DNA of 64,000 bases from Parapedobacter sp051400755 (GCF_051400755.1 NZ_JBLFFL010000007.1:124001-188000); one strand, 5' to 3'. Shown: positions 28,101-36,218, counted from the first letter of the stretch. The notes: generated by a model not told the origin, from the letters alone. Numbers and translations are program-made.

Positions 28101-28295
28101 AACACGGACCTGAAACGCACCGTTTTCATCGGTAGTGGTCTTCACCTCCGAATCTTTCAGCGAAACCGTCACCCCTTCCAGCGGCTTTCCGTCAGCTCCG
28201 CTGACGGTGCCTGCGACCCTCCTGTCCTGTGCGGAGACGTGACTCGAAAACACGATGCCGCACAGAAAAATAAAAAATAAAAAAATAGACCTCAT
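25119..28295 (-). CDS. SusC/RagA-family TonB-dependent outer-membrane transporter
   Basis: A 1058-residue outer-membrane importer. Order: signal peptide (about 1-23), carboxypeptidase-like domain (about 25-105, VAGTVSGADGKPLEGV), a TonB-box-like ESLEEVVVVGYG at about 102-113, plug domain (DPLVLVDGVERAF, the SusC-type DVESIEVLKDAASTAIYG), then the beta-barrel ending in RRFSFGAKITL. It works with SusD. TonB energy could come from the ExbB/ExbD/TonB set elsewhere in the window, though that is not shown. A 13-base motif shared with two other promoters lies 32-44 bases upstream. Confidence 0.95.
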   Translation of the reverse strand: MRSIFLFFIFLCGIVFSSHVSAQDRRVAGTVSGADGKPLEGVTVSLKDSEVKTTTDENGAFQVRVPSSGGVLVFSTVGFEVTEAAIPSSNEVNITLAEANESLEEVVVVGYGTQSRRTITSAITKIGGEALRDIPISTVGEGLKGKIAGARVYQANSTPGADAIFRIRGGSSINKSNDPLVLVDGVERAFSGINPNDVESIEVLKDAASTAIYGSRASNGVVLITTKKGSASQAPRITFDVSLAHQEPETLIDFMNARDYINTVRPAVALSPNPQYNNSSGYSASSANDENSIYSTRYLNEGESVPAGYGSMPDPLDPSRTLIYQDNDYQSLMYRDVLWQNYYLGIDGGNEYLRYAASGGYTDDAGVALGTGYSRYSARARTDVKISERLNVNTAIDFSSTGSSQFENQMNVIARGLATPATQKIYYADGRPTPGYNASSPNPVWWDYTRDQANKDRRLSLIGGLDYRILDQLKANVQVSNYNHVTQFDYFEKAHEFSGLRTTESEFGELGRTKIDAYLSYDETFGTQHALSGMAGYSYQVTDNKTFSASATGASSDKVPTLTAGPNKTGADSNFEEQVLIGYFGRLSYDYLKKYLLMATFRYDGSSLFAEENRWGFFPGVSAGWVVSDEHFLENSNVVDYLKLRASYGQTGNNSIGLYDALGRYATDARYNGNAGIVPGNVGSATSSMPNRDLTWETSTQLDAGFDLNIVNNRISISADYFNKITEDLLFSMELPNTAGFNNVQTNIGKVRFHGYDLELTSRNIETSAFSWESKLTWSFVKNKVLELPDNGRDRNRIGGITLADGTAFGGTAEGEPLYRYTGYRVDHILQNAEEAANARYDESAKGWDPTDGQSIRGRKLPGDYEWMDRNGDGRINSMDQFELGVTVPHTTGGLNNSFSYKNFSLNVFVDWALGHSINHNAYMRYFMNTFANNYTLVDEVMKGWKQEGDDTKYARFTANDPDAGNSNFSRTSDVFNYKGDYLCIREVTLQYRMPEKVFSKLGVKDLTLTLSGNNLHYFSAVQGKGISPEVGASTTYNASYYNYPPIRRFSFGAKITL

Positions 28296-28326
28296 AACTC
28301 AGTTAATTAAATATAGGAAATTGGTT

Positions 28327-28339
28327 ATTATGTAGAACA
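28327..28339 (-). promoter_or_regulatory. Copy 1 of the shared operator motif (upstream of susC)
   Basis: ATTATGTAGAACA, identical to the right half of the perfect palindrome before the fusion gene (32611-32623) and one base from the copy before the regulator gene. The left half is degenerate here. Confidence 0.55.
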
Positions 28340-28392
28340 TATCAACAAATATAAAACTTGCAACGCGACAGTTCCAAATATTTATGCAGAAA

Positions 28393-29553
28393 TCACTCTT
28401 TTAGCGCATCCATAGTCGTCCGCCTTAAGACAAGCGACCAATCATCGTCCGGAGATTCCTTTTTTTCAAATAAGCAATATATGGTGCCATCCGGCCCCAC
28501 GGCCATATCGGAGTAACCAGAAATACCGTCATAAATCACCCGTTCAGTTCCCCATGCCTTGCCACTGTCCTCACTGGCCTTTAATGTTAGGTTTTGACGG
28601 GGGTGTTTCGGCAGGTGTTCACTATCCGGGTTCAAAAAGATCAAATAATCCGTTCCTTGATAATCAACCCCCAAAATACTCGACATGCAAATCGGCTCAA
28701 ATAACGCTTCATCGTATGCTGGAGTAGTCCATCCCGAAATTCCGTCTTTACTGAAGCTGACGCCCTTACGCCTCTTTTCCGATTCGTTTCGGATGCTCAA
28801 CATTACCGTCCCGTCCGGCAACTGAACAGCCATCGTCTCACTGGGGTTTTTGAAGCCTTCAACTTCAGGCACCATTGCCCCCCGCTGCCAGGTCTTCCCG
28901 CTATCATCACTATAAATGGTCGCAATACGCGAAGGCCGATGGCTCCGATGCGGCGCTAATTTATCGGAGTTGGCAAGCCAGACAGGCACCAAGAGTCGTC
29001 CACTTTTAAGCTGGATGCTATGACCGGGACCTGGAGCTAAGACTTTCCAATCGTAATCTGTTTTAAAAGCCTCAAAGGTTGGCGTAATGTTCAACGGTGG
29101 TGCCCAGGTAAGACCATCATCCGTTGACTGGGTATAGTATGCATAGGCATAGTCGCGCTGATAAAGCAAGTGGATGGTTCCGTCATCTCCCACTATCGGG
29201 GTTGGATTGTCTGTTGGTTTATTTCCAGCTCGTTCGGCAACGACCTGTATAGGGCTCCAGGTACTACCCCCATCCTCACTCCTCCGCAGCAATAAATCCA
29301 TATCCGCCCAGTCACTCGCGCTTTCAATTCGACCCGCCGCAAACGCCAGAAGCGTTCCCTTTTTGGTAAGCACCAACGCTGGAATACGGGTAGATGAATA
29401 CGCTCCGGCCGTGGGTTCAAATACAACCACCTCATTTTGTACAGCTTGTGCACTTTGCCTAATTTGGGCACTCGCAACAGGCACATGCAGGATGCACATT
29501 ATCAAAACCGCTACTACCATCCATCCGATCTTATACGTCGTTATTTTCAACAT
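28393..29553 (-). CDS. Exo-alpha-sialidase (GH33-like), secreted
   Basis: A 386-residue secreted sialidase with a signal peptide (about 1-30). The family landmarks are present: RIPALVLTKKGTLLAF for the first arginine of the triad, the acid/base Asp in SDWADMD, Asp-boxes (SEDGGSTW, SDDSGKTW, SEDSGKAW), Glu in NPSETMAV and the nucleophilic Tyr in SGYSDM. It should release terminal sialic acids from glycans at the surface or in the periplasm. The 97-base gap before susC contains the operator motif. It follows the fusion gene after 15 bases. Confidence 0.88.
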   Translation of the reverse strand: MLKITTYKIGWMVVAVLIMCILHVPVASAQIRQSAQAVQNEVVVFEPTAGAYSSTRIPALVLTKKGTLLAFAAGRIESASDWADMDLLLRRSEDGGSTWSPIQVVAERAGNKPTDNPTPIVGDDGTIHLLYQRDYAYAYYTQSTDDGLTWAPPLNITPTFEAFKTDYDWKVLAPGPGHSIQLKSGRLLVPVWLANSDKLAPHRSHRPSRIATIYSDDSGKTWQRGAMVPEVEGFKNPSETMAVQLPDGTVMLSIRNESEKRRKGVSFSKDGISGWTTPAYDEALFEPICMSSILGVDYQGTDYLIFLNPDSEHLPKHPRQNLTLKASEDSGKAWGTERVIYDGISGYSDMAVGPDGTIYCLFEKKESPDDDWSLVLRRTTMDALKE

Positions 29554-29568
29554 GAGTTATTCAATTAT

Positions 29569-32500
29569 TCAATTATTGGAAATCTGATCGATGTCAACCC
29601 GCTGGAACACCAAATCCGCTTGGCTGCTCTCATACAGGATGCCTACATGTCCTTCATCCACGGCTGTCAGGCATGAGTATCCCCTACTTCGGCCTTCGTC
29701 CAACAAAATCCAATGTTGCGCTGGCCAGGTCTTCCCACGGTCGTGACTGATTTTAATGGTCATGTCCTCACGGAATTGTTTCGAGTTCGGATTGGAAAAT
29801 AATAAAATTGCTCCATGGTTGTACAAGCTCGCCATGCATACAGGCTCCGGCAGTGCATGAAACGATGATGAATGCATCGTCCACGAGTTTCCAAGATCGT
29901 TGGTTATCGCAACGGCCCGTCCGTTGTCGTCACCCGATTTTCCCTTGTTTGCACTGAACCGCATGTTCAACATCAAGCTGTTGTCCGTCAGTTGAGCAAC
30001 AGCACACTCCGTTGTGCCCGAATATGCCGGATTACTTGTTTTCCAGGTGATCCCCCCATCCGTACTGTAGGTAATGTTTGAAAAGGATTCGCCGTTTTTA
30101 TTCCGCCCTTGGGTAGGAAATACCAGCGTACCATCAGCCATCGTAATGCCATTGCCCGGGGCGGGCGCCCACAGCCACCATTCCGCTTTCTTGCACATCC
30201 GCGTCAGGTTAGTCGGCTTGCTCCAGCTTTTTCCGCCATCGGTACTCTTTACGATCAGGAACTGTGCGGTCTGCCGCTCGCCGAAGCCCGGCTGTGAACC
30301 TTTGTTGCGCCACTGGTGATTCCAATCGTCACTCTTCTCGGTCAGCCCTTCTATCCACTTGCCTGCTTCGTTGATCACGCCATGCATCCAGAGGCCGGCG
30401 ATATAGATCGTATTCGTGTTTTTATCTACTAAAACACACGCATCGGACACGCCGTTGAATTTTTGAGGCAGGCCGTCCCATTCGTCCATGTCGAGAACGA
30501 TCTGAAGGGGTTCCCAAGATTGGCCATTGTCGCTACTTCGATGCAATCCGATATCCATATGCCCCTGCAAATCCCGGGCACTTTCATATCGGGCATCAAA
30601 GATTGCCAACAACGTCCCATCATTGGTTCTCGCCAAACCAGGAATCCGCGCCGTATGCACACCATCTTGCATATGCTTCCGCACGGCCACCCCCACCCGC
30701 TGCCGGATCGGTTGTGCAGGCGGACTTACCTCAATCGTTTTTCCACCCACGCGCAGCGATACGCAGCGGGCCGCAACCAAATGGTCCAGGTTCGTCGACG
30801 GCGACAGCTCATACGATACCCACAGGTAATTATCCCCCGGCTGCAACAGTTGGCGACCGGTCATTTGTACTGCCTGCTCACTGAGCTTAGACTCACCGAA
30901 AAGCGGTTTCTGGATCTCGTTCATGTTTCCAGCGACTGAATCGGTTCCATAATAATAGACCCGTACTGCCGATATATCGCTCAATTGGGTAGTTCCTTCT
31001 GTCGTAAGTTGGATTTCCTCCAGCCAAGCGTCCTCAACCTCTTCCGGCACTGCTACCTTAATCTGCAATACCGGATTGTTGTTCTTATTAATTAATACAG
31101 GTACCTGCCATTGGCTTTGTGCCGCAGGAGGTAGTACATATGCTGGATTGATCGGCGGCATTTGCACGCCGGTTTCCTTGCGCCAGGTTTCCAGCATGCT
31201 CAAGAGCGCCGCTGCCGTGTCTTTGTTGACCGATGCCAAATTGCGCGATTCGGTGATGTCTGACTTCAGGTCGTACAATTCCAGCATGCCGTCTTCGAGC
31301 GATTCAATCAGCTTCCAGTCGCCATACCGGATCGCACTGAGCGGGGCAGACGGGTTGGGATGGCCGGTTCCGACGTAGTTCGGAAAATGCCAATAAAGCG
31401 CGTCCCGTGCCAGCGTCCCCTTTTGTTTAAGTACAGGGAGGATACTGATGCCATCCTTATGTTGATCAGGCAGCAGGGGCAATCCTGCCATCTCCAATAT
31501 ACTCGGGTAGAGGTCGGTCGTAATCACCGGCACTTCCGAAACCGATGCCTTGTCCGTGACCCCCGGCCAGCGGATGATCAACGGCACGCGGATCCCACCT
31601 TCGTAGAAATTACCCTTATTGCCCCTGAATGGATAGTTCGATGTCTGCCTGCCGAATCCGCCGTTATCAGAGGTAAAGATAATGATGGTGTTTTCGGCCA
31701 GCCCGGACGCCGCCAATTTTCCCATGACGGTCCCCATGCTGGCATCCACGCTTTCAATCATGGCGGCATAAGCGGGCTTCACGTGTCCTTTCAGCGAATC
31801 CGGAGTCTTCCTTTCATAACGTGCCTGAATGTCCTTCTTTGCCTGAATAGGTGTATGCACGGCGTAGTGAGACAAATACAGAAAAAAGGGCTTATCACGG
31901 TTGCTTTCTATAAAATCCACTGCTTCTGCGGTCAACCGATCGGTCAGGTATTCCCCAGGCTTACCATCGGGAAGTGTGTTCCATTCTACCCAAGGCTGCC
32001 CTTCTGCCATCCGCCACCGGGCGTGGTATGGATAGAAATGTTCGCCCGTATGCCCGTGGTGATTGCCCCCGATGCTGACGTCAAAGCCCTGGTATTCGGG
32101 GTAGTAGGCCGGATCATCGCAGACATGCCACTTGCCGATACTCGCCGTAGTATAGCCATCTGCCTTTAAGGCCTCTGCGATCGTCTCTTCTTCCAACGGA
32201 AGATTCATTACATAGTCCGCATCTTTCAGCGGTGTACCCTTGCCTTCGTCGATGCGTTTATAACCCTGGATCGGAATAGCATGGGTAATATGCAAACGGG
32301 CGGGATTTTTGCCGGTAAGCAAACTGGCTCGGGTTGGCGAGCAGAGCGTACTGCTCGCATAAGCATGTGTAAACCGCATGCCCGATTTCGCTAATCGGTC
32401 AATGTGTGGTGTTTCGTAATAATCACTGCCGTAACAGCTGACATCGCTGTATCCTAAGTCATCGACAAGAAAGACGATGATATTCGGTCTTCGCGGGGAC

Positions 32501-32577
32501 TGGGTATTTTGTGCAACAGCGCAGGCTGAAAAGCACGCGCCATGGAATAGGCATAAAATCAACAGCGCTAACCGCAT
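29569..32577 (-). CDS. Sulfatase - sialidase fusion (arylsulfatase domain + sialidase N-domain + GH33)
   Basis: A 1002-residue secreted bifunctional protein (signal peptide about 1-22). Residues about 28-495 are an arylsulfatase: VDDLGYSDVSCYG metal ligands, formylglycine signature CSPTRASLLTGKNP, GKWHVCDDP, FTSDNGG. Residues about 500-625 match the beta-sandwich that precedes many Bacteroides sialidases. Residues about 630-1000 are a GH33 propeller: RIPGLARTNDGTLLAIF, Asp in DLQGHMD, four Asp-boxes (SSDNGQSW, STDGGKSW, STDGGITW, SHDRGKTW), Glu in GTTECAVAQ, Arg in MLNMR and Tyr in SRGYSC. All catalytic positions look intact in both halves. This suggests removal of sulfate and then the sialic acid, for example from sulfated sialic acids; that order is inference. 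Confidence 0.92.
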   Translation of the reverse strand: MRLALLILCLFHGACFSACAVAQNTQSPRRPNIIVFLVDDLGYSDVSCYGSDYYETPHIDRLAKSGMRFTHAYASSTLCSPTRASLLTGKNPARLHITHAIPIQGYKRIDEGKGTPLKDADYVMNLPLEEETIAEALKADGYTTASIGKWHVCDDPAYYPEYQGFDVSIGGNHHGHTGEHFYPYHARWRMAEGQPWVEWNTLPDGKPGEYLTDRLTAEAVDFIESNRDKPFFLYLSHYAVHTPIQAKKDIQARYERKTPDSLKGHVKPAYAAMIESVDASMGTVMGKLAASGLAENTIIIFTSDNGGFGRQTSNYPFRGNKGNFYEGGIRVPLIIRWPGVTDKASVSEVPVITTDLYPSILEMAGLPLLPDQHKDGISILPVLKQKGTLARDALYWHFPNYVGTGHPNPSAPLSAIRYGDWKLIESLEDGMLELYDLKSDITESRNLASVNKDTAAALLSMLETWRKETGVQMPPINPAYVLPPAAQSQWQVPVLINKNNNPVLQIKVAVPEEVEDAWLEEIQLTTEGTTQLSDISAVRVYYYGTDSVAGNMNEIQKPLFGESKLSEQAVQMTGRQLLQPGDNYLWVSYELSPSTNLDHLVAARCVSLRVGGKTIEVSPPAQPIRQRVGVAVRKHMQDGVHTARIPGLARTNDGTLLAIFDARYESARDLQGHMDIGLHRSSDNGQSWEPLQIVLDMDEWDGLPQKFNGVSDACVLVDKNTNTIYIAGLWMHGVINEAGKWIEGLTEKSDDWNHQWRNKGSQPGFGERQTAQFLIVKSTDGGKSWSKPTNLTRMCKKAEWWLWAPAPGNGITMADGTLVFPTQGRNKNGESFSNITYSTDGGITWKTSNPAYSGTTECAVAQLTDNSLMLNMRFSANKGKSGDDNGRAVAITNDLGNSWTMHSSSFHALPEPVCMASLYNHGAILLFSNPNSKQFREDMTIKISHDRGKTWPAQHWILLDEGRSRGYSCLTAVDEGHVGILYESSQADLVFQRVDIDQISNN

Positions 32578-32600
32578 CGTGTTATAGAGTTTATGAATTG

Positions 32601-32622
32601 GTTCTACATTATTATGTAGAAC
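32601..32622. promoter_or_regulatory. Perfect palindromic operator upstream of the sulfatase-sialidase gene
   Basis: GTTCTACAT (32601-32609) and ATGTAGAAC (32614-32622) form a perfect 9-base inverted repeat around TATT, 24-45 bases before the start codon. The half-site recurs before susC and before the GntR gene, so this is the likely site of that regulator. Confidence 0.7.
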
Positions 32623-32758
32623 ATAACAACAAACATACGTGCTTTGCTTTTATATTTCCAAATTATTTTCAAAAAAAAATTCTTTGCTAACGAGTGCAAT
32701 AACCCGTTGGGACTATAACCTTAAACCGATAAAATGGGGGTGTTTGGTTTAGCGCGTT

Positions 32759-33463
32759 TTATTTGCCAACGCGCTCAAAATGCGGACCGAGATGTTCTTT
32801 CATCCCCTGCCGGAAATCTTCGGGGCCACCGGTCTTTAATAATTCAAGCAGATCCCGGTGCGTCACTTTGCCCACTTTGGCTTCGCCGTTGATTTTGGCT
32901 TCCTCACTGACTACATATTCAAATACGGGCAGCAACATATTCTGAAATCGCCTGAAGGTATCATTTCCGGTCATCTGGTAAAGTTTGCCGTGGAAAGCAA
33001 TTTCGTATTTGACCTTGAAAGGTTTCTGCACTTTATTCACCTCTTTATTGACAATCTGCTCAAGCTCTTTCAGGTCCTGTTCGGTCATTCGGGCGTATAG
33101 TACATCTGCTAACCCCATTTCGAGCACTAACCGTAACTCGAACAGGTCTTTTAAGGTCTTCTGATCCAATATCAGCGGGTCCATTACGCGTTCAAATCCC
33201 CCGAGGATATCGGGTTCTGCGAGCACCATGCCCCGCTTTTTCTTGGTTTCGATCATGCCGAGCATCCGCAGCCTGCTAAGCGCTTCGCGGACCACGTTGC
33301 GGCTTACATCCAGAGCTTCGGCCAGTTCGAGCTCCTTGGGCAATGCATCACCCGGTTTGAATGCCTTTTTTTTCAAATACTCGCGTAACCGTATTTCTAC
33401 CACGTCGGCCATGGTGGTCGATGCAATCTTCGCTATATCTTTGCTTAAACTTTTACTCGGCAT
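32759..33463 (-). CDS. GntR-type regulator, FadR/FCD subfamily
   Basis: A 234-residue transcription factor. The winged helix (about 20-80) has GDALPKELELAEALDVSRNVVREALSRL. The C-terminal FCD domain (about 100-230) has the expected metal-binding histidines: one in EIAFHGKLYQMTGN, one in VTHRDLL and one in MKEHLGPHF. FCD regulators mostly sense carboxylated metabolites, so a sugar acid or nonulosonate intermediate is a fitting effector. The ATG at 33463 (MPSKSLSK) was preferred to 33493. Its own promoter region carries a copy of the shared motif, as do two target genes. Repressor or activator cannot be decided. Confidence 0.9.
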   Translation of the reverse strand: MPSKSLSKDIAKIASTTMADVVEIRLREYLKKKAFKPGDALPKELELAEALDVSRNVVREALSRLRMLGMIETKKKRGMVLAEPDILGGFERVMDPLILDQKTLKDLFELRLVLEMGLADVLYARMTEQDLKELEQIVNKEVNKVQKPFKVKYEIAFHGKLYQMTGNDTFRRFQNMLLPVFEYVVSEEAKINGEAKVGKVTHRDLLELLKTGGPEDFRQGMKEHLGPHFERVGK

Positions 33464-33505
33464 CTTTGGAAATGTGTGCAAACAAAAATGCACTATTTTT
33501 TTGTG

Positions 33506-33518
33506 ATTATGTAGGACA
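33506..33518 (-). promoter_or_regulatory. Copy 3 of the shared operator motif (upstream of the GntR gene)
   Basis: ATTATGTAGGACA, one base different from the two other copies, 43-55 bases before the regulator's start codon. It sits inside an AT-rich tract and suggests autoregulation. Confidence 0.5.
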
Positions 33519-33567
33519 AAATAAAATTCAGGACCTGTATCGCATTTATTAAAACGTTGAAATGCCG

Positions 33568-34335
33568 CTATTCATACGGTGATGGGCTCACCGAACTCCA
33601 CCCCCCATCGATGACAAGTGTCTGACCGGTAATGTGTCTGGCCTGATCGCTGACCAAAAATGATACCGCTGCTGCGACATCCGCTGGCGTGCCGGCCCTG
33701 CCCATCGGCGTAATTTCAGCCCAAGTGGCGGCGTAGGAATCGTCTTCCGCTGTTCGCTCGGTCAGCGTAGCTCCTGGCGCGACAGTATTGACATTGATCC
33801 CATAGGGTGCCAATTCCAGCACCAGGTGTTTGGCCAGCAACTCCAATGCCGCTTTTGACATGCCGTAGGCCGCCAGGTTTTTGTGGGCTTGGCGGCCGGT
33901 CACGGACGACATAAATAACAGTGATCCACCGGTTCCTTGTTGGATCATTCGTTTTGCGGCTTCCTGCGCTAAAAAAAAAGTTCCCCCGAGGTTGACCTGC
34001 ATCACGCGGTTAAACGACTCGGGTGAATAATCCAGAAAATCGCCGAATAACGTGATCCCTGCATTGGCGACGACAATATCCAAGGTTCCGGTCTCGGTTA
34101 CTGCCGAATTGACCAATTGCTTAATGAACGCCAGATCGCCCGAATCACCGGGACAGGCGATGCAACGGCCGATGGCTTCGATGCGGCGCTGGGCATTTTC
34201 TGCCAGCGACTTGTCAATGTCGTTTAATAATACGGTCGCCCCTCCCGATGCCAATTGCCGGCATATTTCAAAGCCGATCCCCTGTCCTGCTCCCGTCACG
34301 ATGGCGGTCTTACCGCTGTATGTTGCTGAAACCAT
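33568..34335 (-). CDS. Short-chain dehydrogenase/reductase, classical SDR
   Basis: A 255-residue NAD(P)-dependent oxidoreductase. The cofactor motif TGAGQGIG (about 15-22), the NAG motif VVANAGITL, the catalytic serine in LLFMSSVTGR and YGMSK for Tyr/Lys are all intact. It sits between the sugar-acid dehydratase and the regulator. Known sugar 1-dehydrogenases (including N-acylmannosamine 1-dehydrogenase of Flavobacterium sp. 141-8) belong to this family. Oxidation of the sugar released by the lyase (ManNAc or mannose) to a lactone is therefore a reasonable guess, not a demonstrated function. Confidence 0.88.
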   Translation of the reverse strand: MVSATYSGKTAIVTGAGQGIGFEICRQLASGGATVLLNDIDKSLAENAQRRIEAIGRCIACPGDSGDLAFIKQLVNSAVTETGTLDIVVANAGITLFGDFLDYSPESFNRVMQVNLGGTFFLAQEAAKRMIQQGTGGSLLFMSSVTGRQAHKNLAAYGMSKAALELLAKHLVLELAPYGINVNTVAPGATLTERTAEDDSYAATWAEITPMGRAGTPADVAAAVSFLVSDQARHITGQTLVIDGGWSSVSPSPYE

Positions 34336-34353
34336 TATTTATCCTGCTTAATA

Positions 34354-36066
34354 TCAATGCGAATCGCGCGAAACTTCGCTTCCGGAACTGCCCTTCAAAA
34401 AGTCAAAATCCGCCCCGAGATGGGCTTGCTCCACATGGTCTACATATAGTTTGGCGTACCCCCTGGTAAACGGTTGCGTAGGATAAGTCAATGACACGCG
34501 CCGCCGTTCCAATTCCGCATCATCCACCAGCAGATCGAGTTGACGATTAGGGACATCCAACCGGATAAGATCACCATTCGCCACCAATGCAATTGTTCCT
34601 TGTTCGGCAGTTTCCGGCGAGACATGGAGTACGACTGTACCGAATCCCGTTCCACTCATCCGCCCATCGGAGATCCGCACCATATCGGTGATGCCCTTTG
34701 CAAGCAACTTCTTCGGCAATCCAATATTGCCCACTTCAGGCATGCCCGGATAGCCTTTTGGACCCACATTTTTCAAAACCAATACGCTGTTTTCGTCCAC
34801 ATCCAGGTCGGGATCGTCGATTTTCCTTTTATAATCTTCAATATCTTCAAACACCACTGCCTTGCCGGTATGTTGCATCAATTGTGCGCTCGCGGCCGAA
34901 GGCTTCAGCACGGATCCTCCTTCGCAAAGGTTGCCCCGCAAAATCACCACCCCCGATACGTGATTAAACGGCTGCTCGATATCCGAGATCACGGCGTTAT
35001 TGAAACTCCGCCTATTGGCAATGTTCTCACCTAGGGTCTTGCCGTTCACCGTCAGGCAGTCGAGATGCAGGTGTTTGCTGATGGTATTCATCACTACCGG
35101 CAGACCGCCCGCGTAGTACAGGTCTTCCATGAAATATTGTCCAGACGGCTGCAAGTTGGCTACAAGGGGTATGTCGCGTGAGAACCTGTCAAAATCGTCG
35201 ATCAACAGCGGCACGCCGATCCTGCCGGCGATTGCCAGCAGGTGGATGACGAAATTCGTCGAGCCACCTATCGCAGCATTGACCCTGATCGAATTTTCAA
35301 AGGCCTGGCGTGTCAGTATGGCCGACAATCGGAGGTCATCACGCACCATCTGCACGATGCGCCTGCCGGATAGCTGGGCAAGCACTTTCCGGTTCGCATC
35401 CGCTGCGGGTATGGCCGCGTTGCCCGGCAGGGAGAGCCCTAATGACTCGACCATGCAGGCCATTGAAGATGCGGTGCCCATAACGGCGCAATGCCCCTTG
35501 CTCCTGCACATGCCTGCTTCCGCCAGATTCAGCTCTTCTTCGGTCATGATACCGGAGCGTACATCGTCAGAAAACCGCCATACATCGCTCGTGCCGATGT
35601 CCCGGCCATTGTATTTACCCGTAAGCATGGGTCCGCCCGAGACCACCAATGTGGGCAGGTCTACACTGCAGGCACCCATCACCAACGAAGGGGTGGTTTT
35701 ATCGCAGCCGCATAGCAATACCACCCCGTCAATGGGATTGGCCCTGATGGATTCTTCTACATCCATACTGACCAAGTTGCGGAATAGCATGGCTGTAGGT
35801 TTCACCAACGTCTCACCCAATGACATGACCGGAAATTCCACCGGATAACCCCCGGCTTCCAGCACGCCGCGTTTGACGGATTCGGCCAATTCCCTGAAGT
35901 GCCCGTTGCAAGGGGTCAGTTCAGACCACGTGTTGCAGATGCCTATGATGGGTTTTCCCCTGAATTCGTCGTCGGGTATCCCTTGGTTCTTCATCCACGC
36001 TCGGTAGATAAAACCGTCTTTGCCGGTTCTACCAAACCATTCCTGACTTCTTAATGGTGTTGACAT
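34354..36066 (-). CDS. IlvD/Edd-family dehydratase, sugar-acid (arabonate-dehydratase-like) branch
   Basis: A 570-residue iron-sulfur dehydratase. Cluster-binding cysteines are seen in ICNTWSELTPCNGHF, LCGCDKTTPSLVMGACSVD and AGMCRSKGHCAVMGTAS. The TPCNGHF / GCDKTTP pattern and length fit the [2Fe-2S] aldonic-acid dehydratase branch (arabonate/xylonate type) better than dihydroxyacid dehydratase IlvD of valine synthesis. Expected reaction: an aldonate to a 2-keto-3-deoxy acid. The ATG at 36066 (MSTPLRSQEWFG) matches the usual start; the extension to 36162 lies in promoter DNA. It is the first gene of the 19.6-kb one-strand cluster. Confidence 0.88.
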   Translation of the reverse strand: MSTPLRSQEWFGRTGKDGFIYRAWMKNQGIPDDEFRGKPIIGICNTWSELTPCNGHFRELAESVKRGVLEAGGYPVEFPVMSLGETLVKPTAMLFRNLVSMDVEESIRANPIDGVVLLCGCDKTTPSLVMGACSVDLPTLVVSGGPMLTGKYNGRDIGTSDVWRFSDDVRSGIMTEEELNLAEAGMCRSKGHCAVMGTASSMACMVESLGLSLPGNAAIPAADANRKVLAQLSGRRIVQMVRDDLRLSAILTRQAFENSIRVNAAIGGSTNFVIHLLAIAGRIGVPLLIDDFDRFSRDIPLVANLQPSGQYFMEDLYYAGGLPVVMNTISKHLHLDCLTVNGKTLGENIANRRSFNNAVISDIEQPFNHVSGVVILRGNLCEGGSVLKPSAASAQLMQHTGKAVVFEDIEDYKRKIDDPDLDVDENSVLVLKNVGPKGYPGMPEVGNIGLPKKLLAKGITDMVRISDGRMSGTGFGTVVLHVSPETAEQGTIALVANGDLIRLDVPNRQLDLLVDDAELERRRVSLTYPTQPFTRGYAKLYVDHVEQAHLGADFDFLKGSSGSEVSRDSH

Positions 36067-36120
36067 TTGGAATGTACTAAGTTTATCATCAGTCGTACCG
36101 CCTTTAGCCGGATACGTGTC

Positions 36121-36128
36121 CAAAGCTA
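36121..36128 (-). promoter_or_regulatory. Candidate -7 box for the dehydratase gene
   Basis: TAGCTTTG on the minus strand fits TAnnTTTG and would give a leader of about 50 bases. No TTG is found at the usual 19-21-base spacing, so this is weak. It lies in the 178-base divergent region between the dehydratase and the NrnA-like gene, in which I see no copy of the shared ATTATGTAG motif. Confidence 0.3.
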
Positions 36129-36218
36129 TAAAAATTTGTTTTATTGAGAAACTCCAACACACAGTTGATTTTTTTCGATTTCACTTCCCAAAAATTCCTT
36201 AATCGATTTTTTTATTAG

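Noticed and set aside
16466..36066. Ordinary hexuronate or pectin locus, based on IlvD/Edd, SDR and GntR genes
   Set aside because: No polysaccharide lyase or glycoside hydrolase of such systems is present, whereas sialidases, esterase, NAL and mutarotase all point to nonulosonic acids.
36121..36162. Dehydratase start at 36162
   Set aside because: The added 32 residues do not fit the family and the region looks like a promoter; MSTPLRS at 36066 is the common start.
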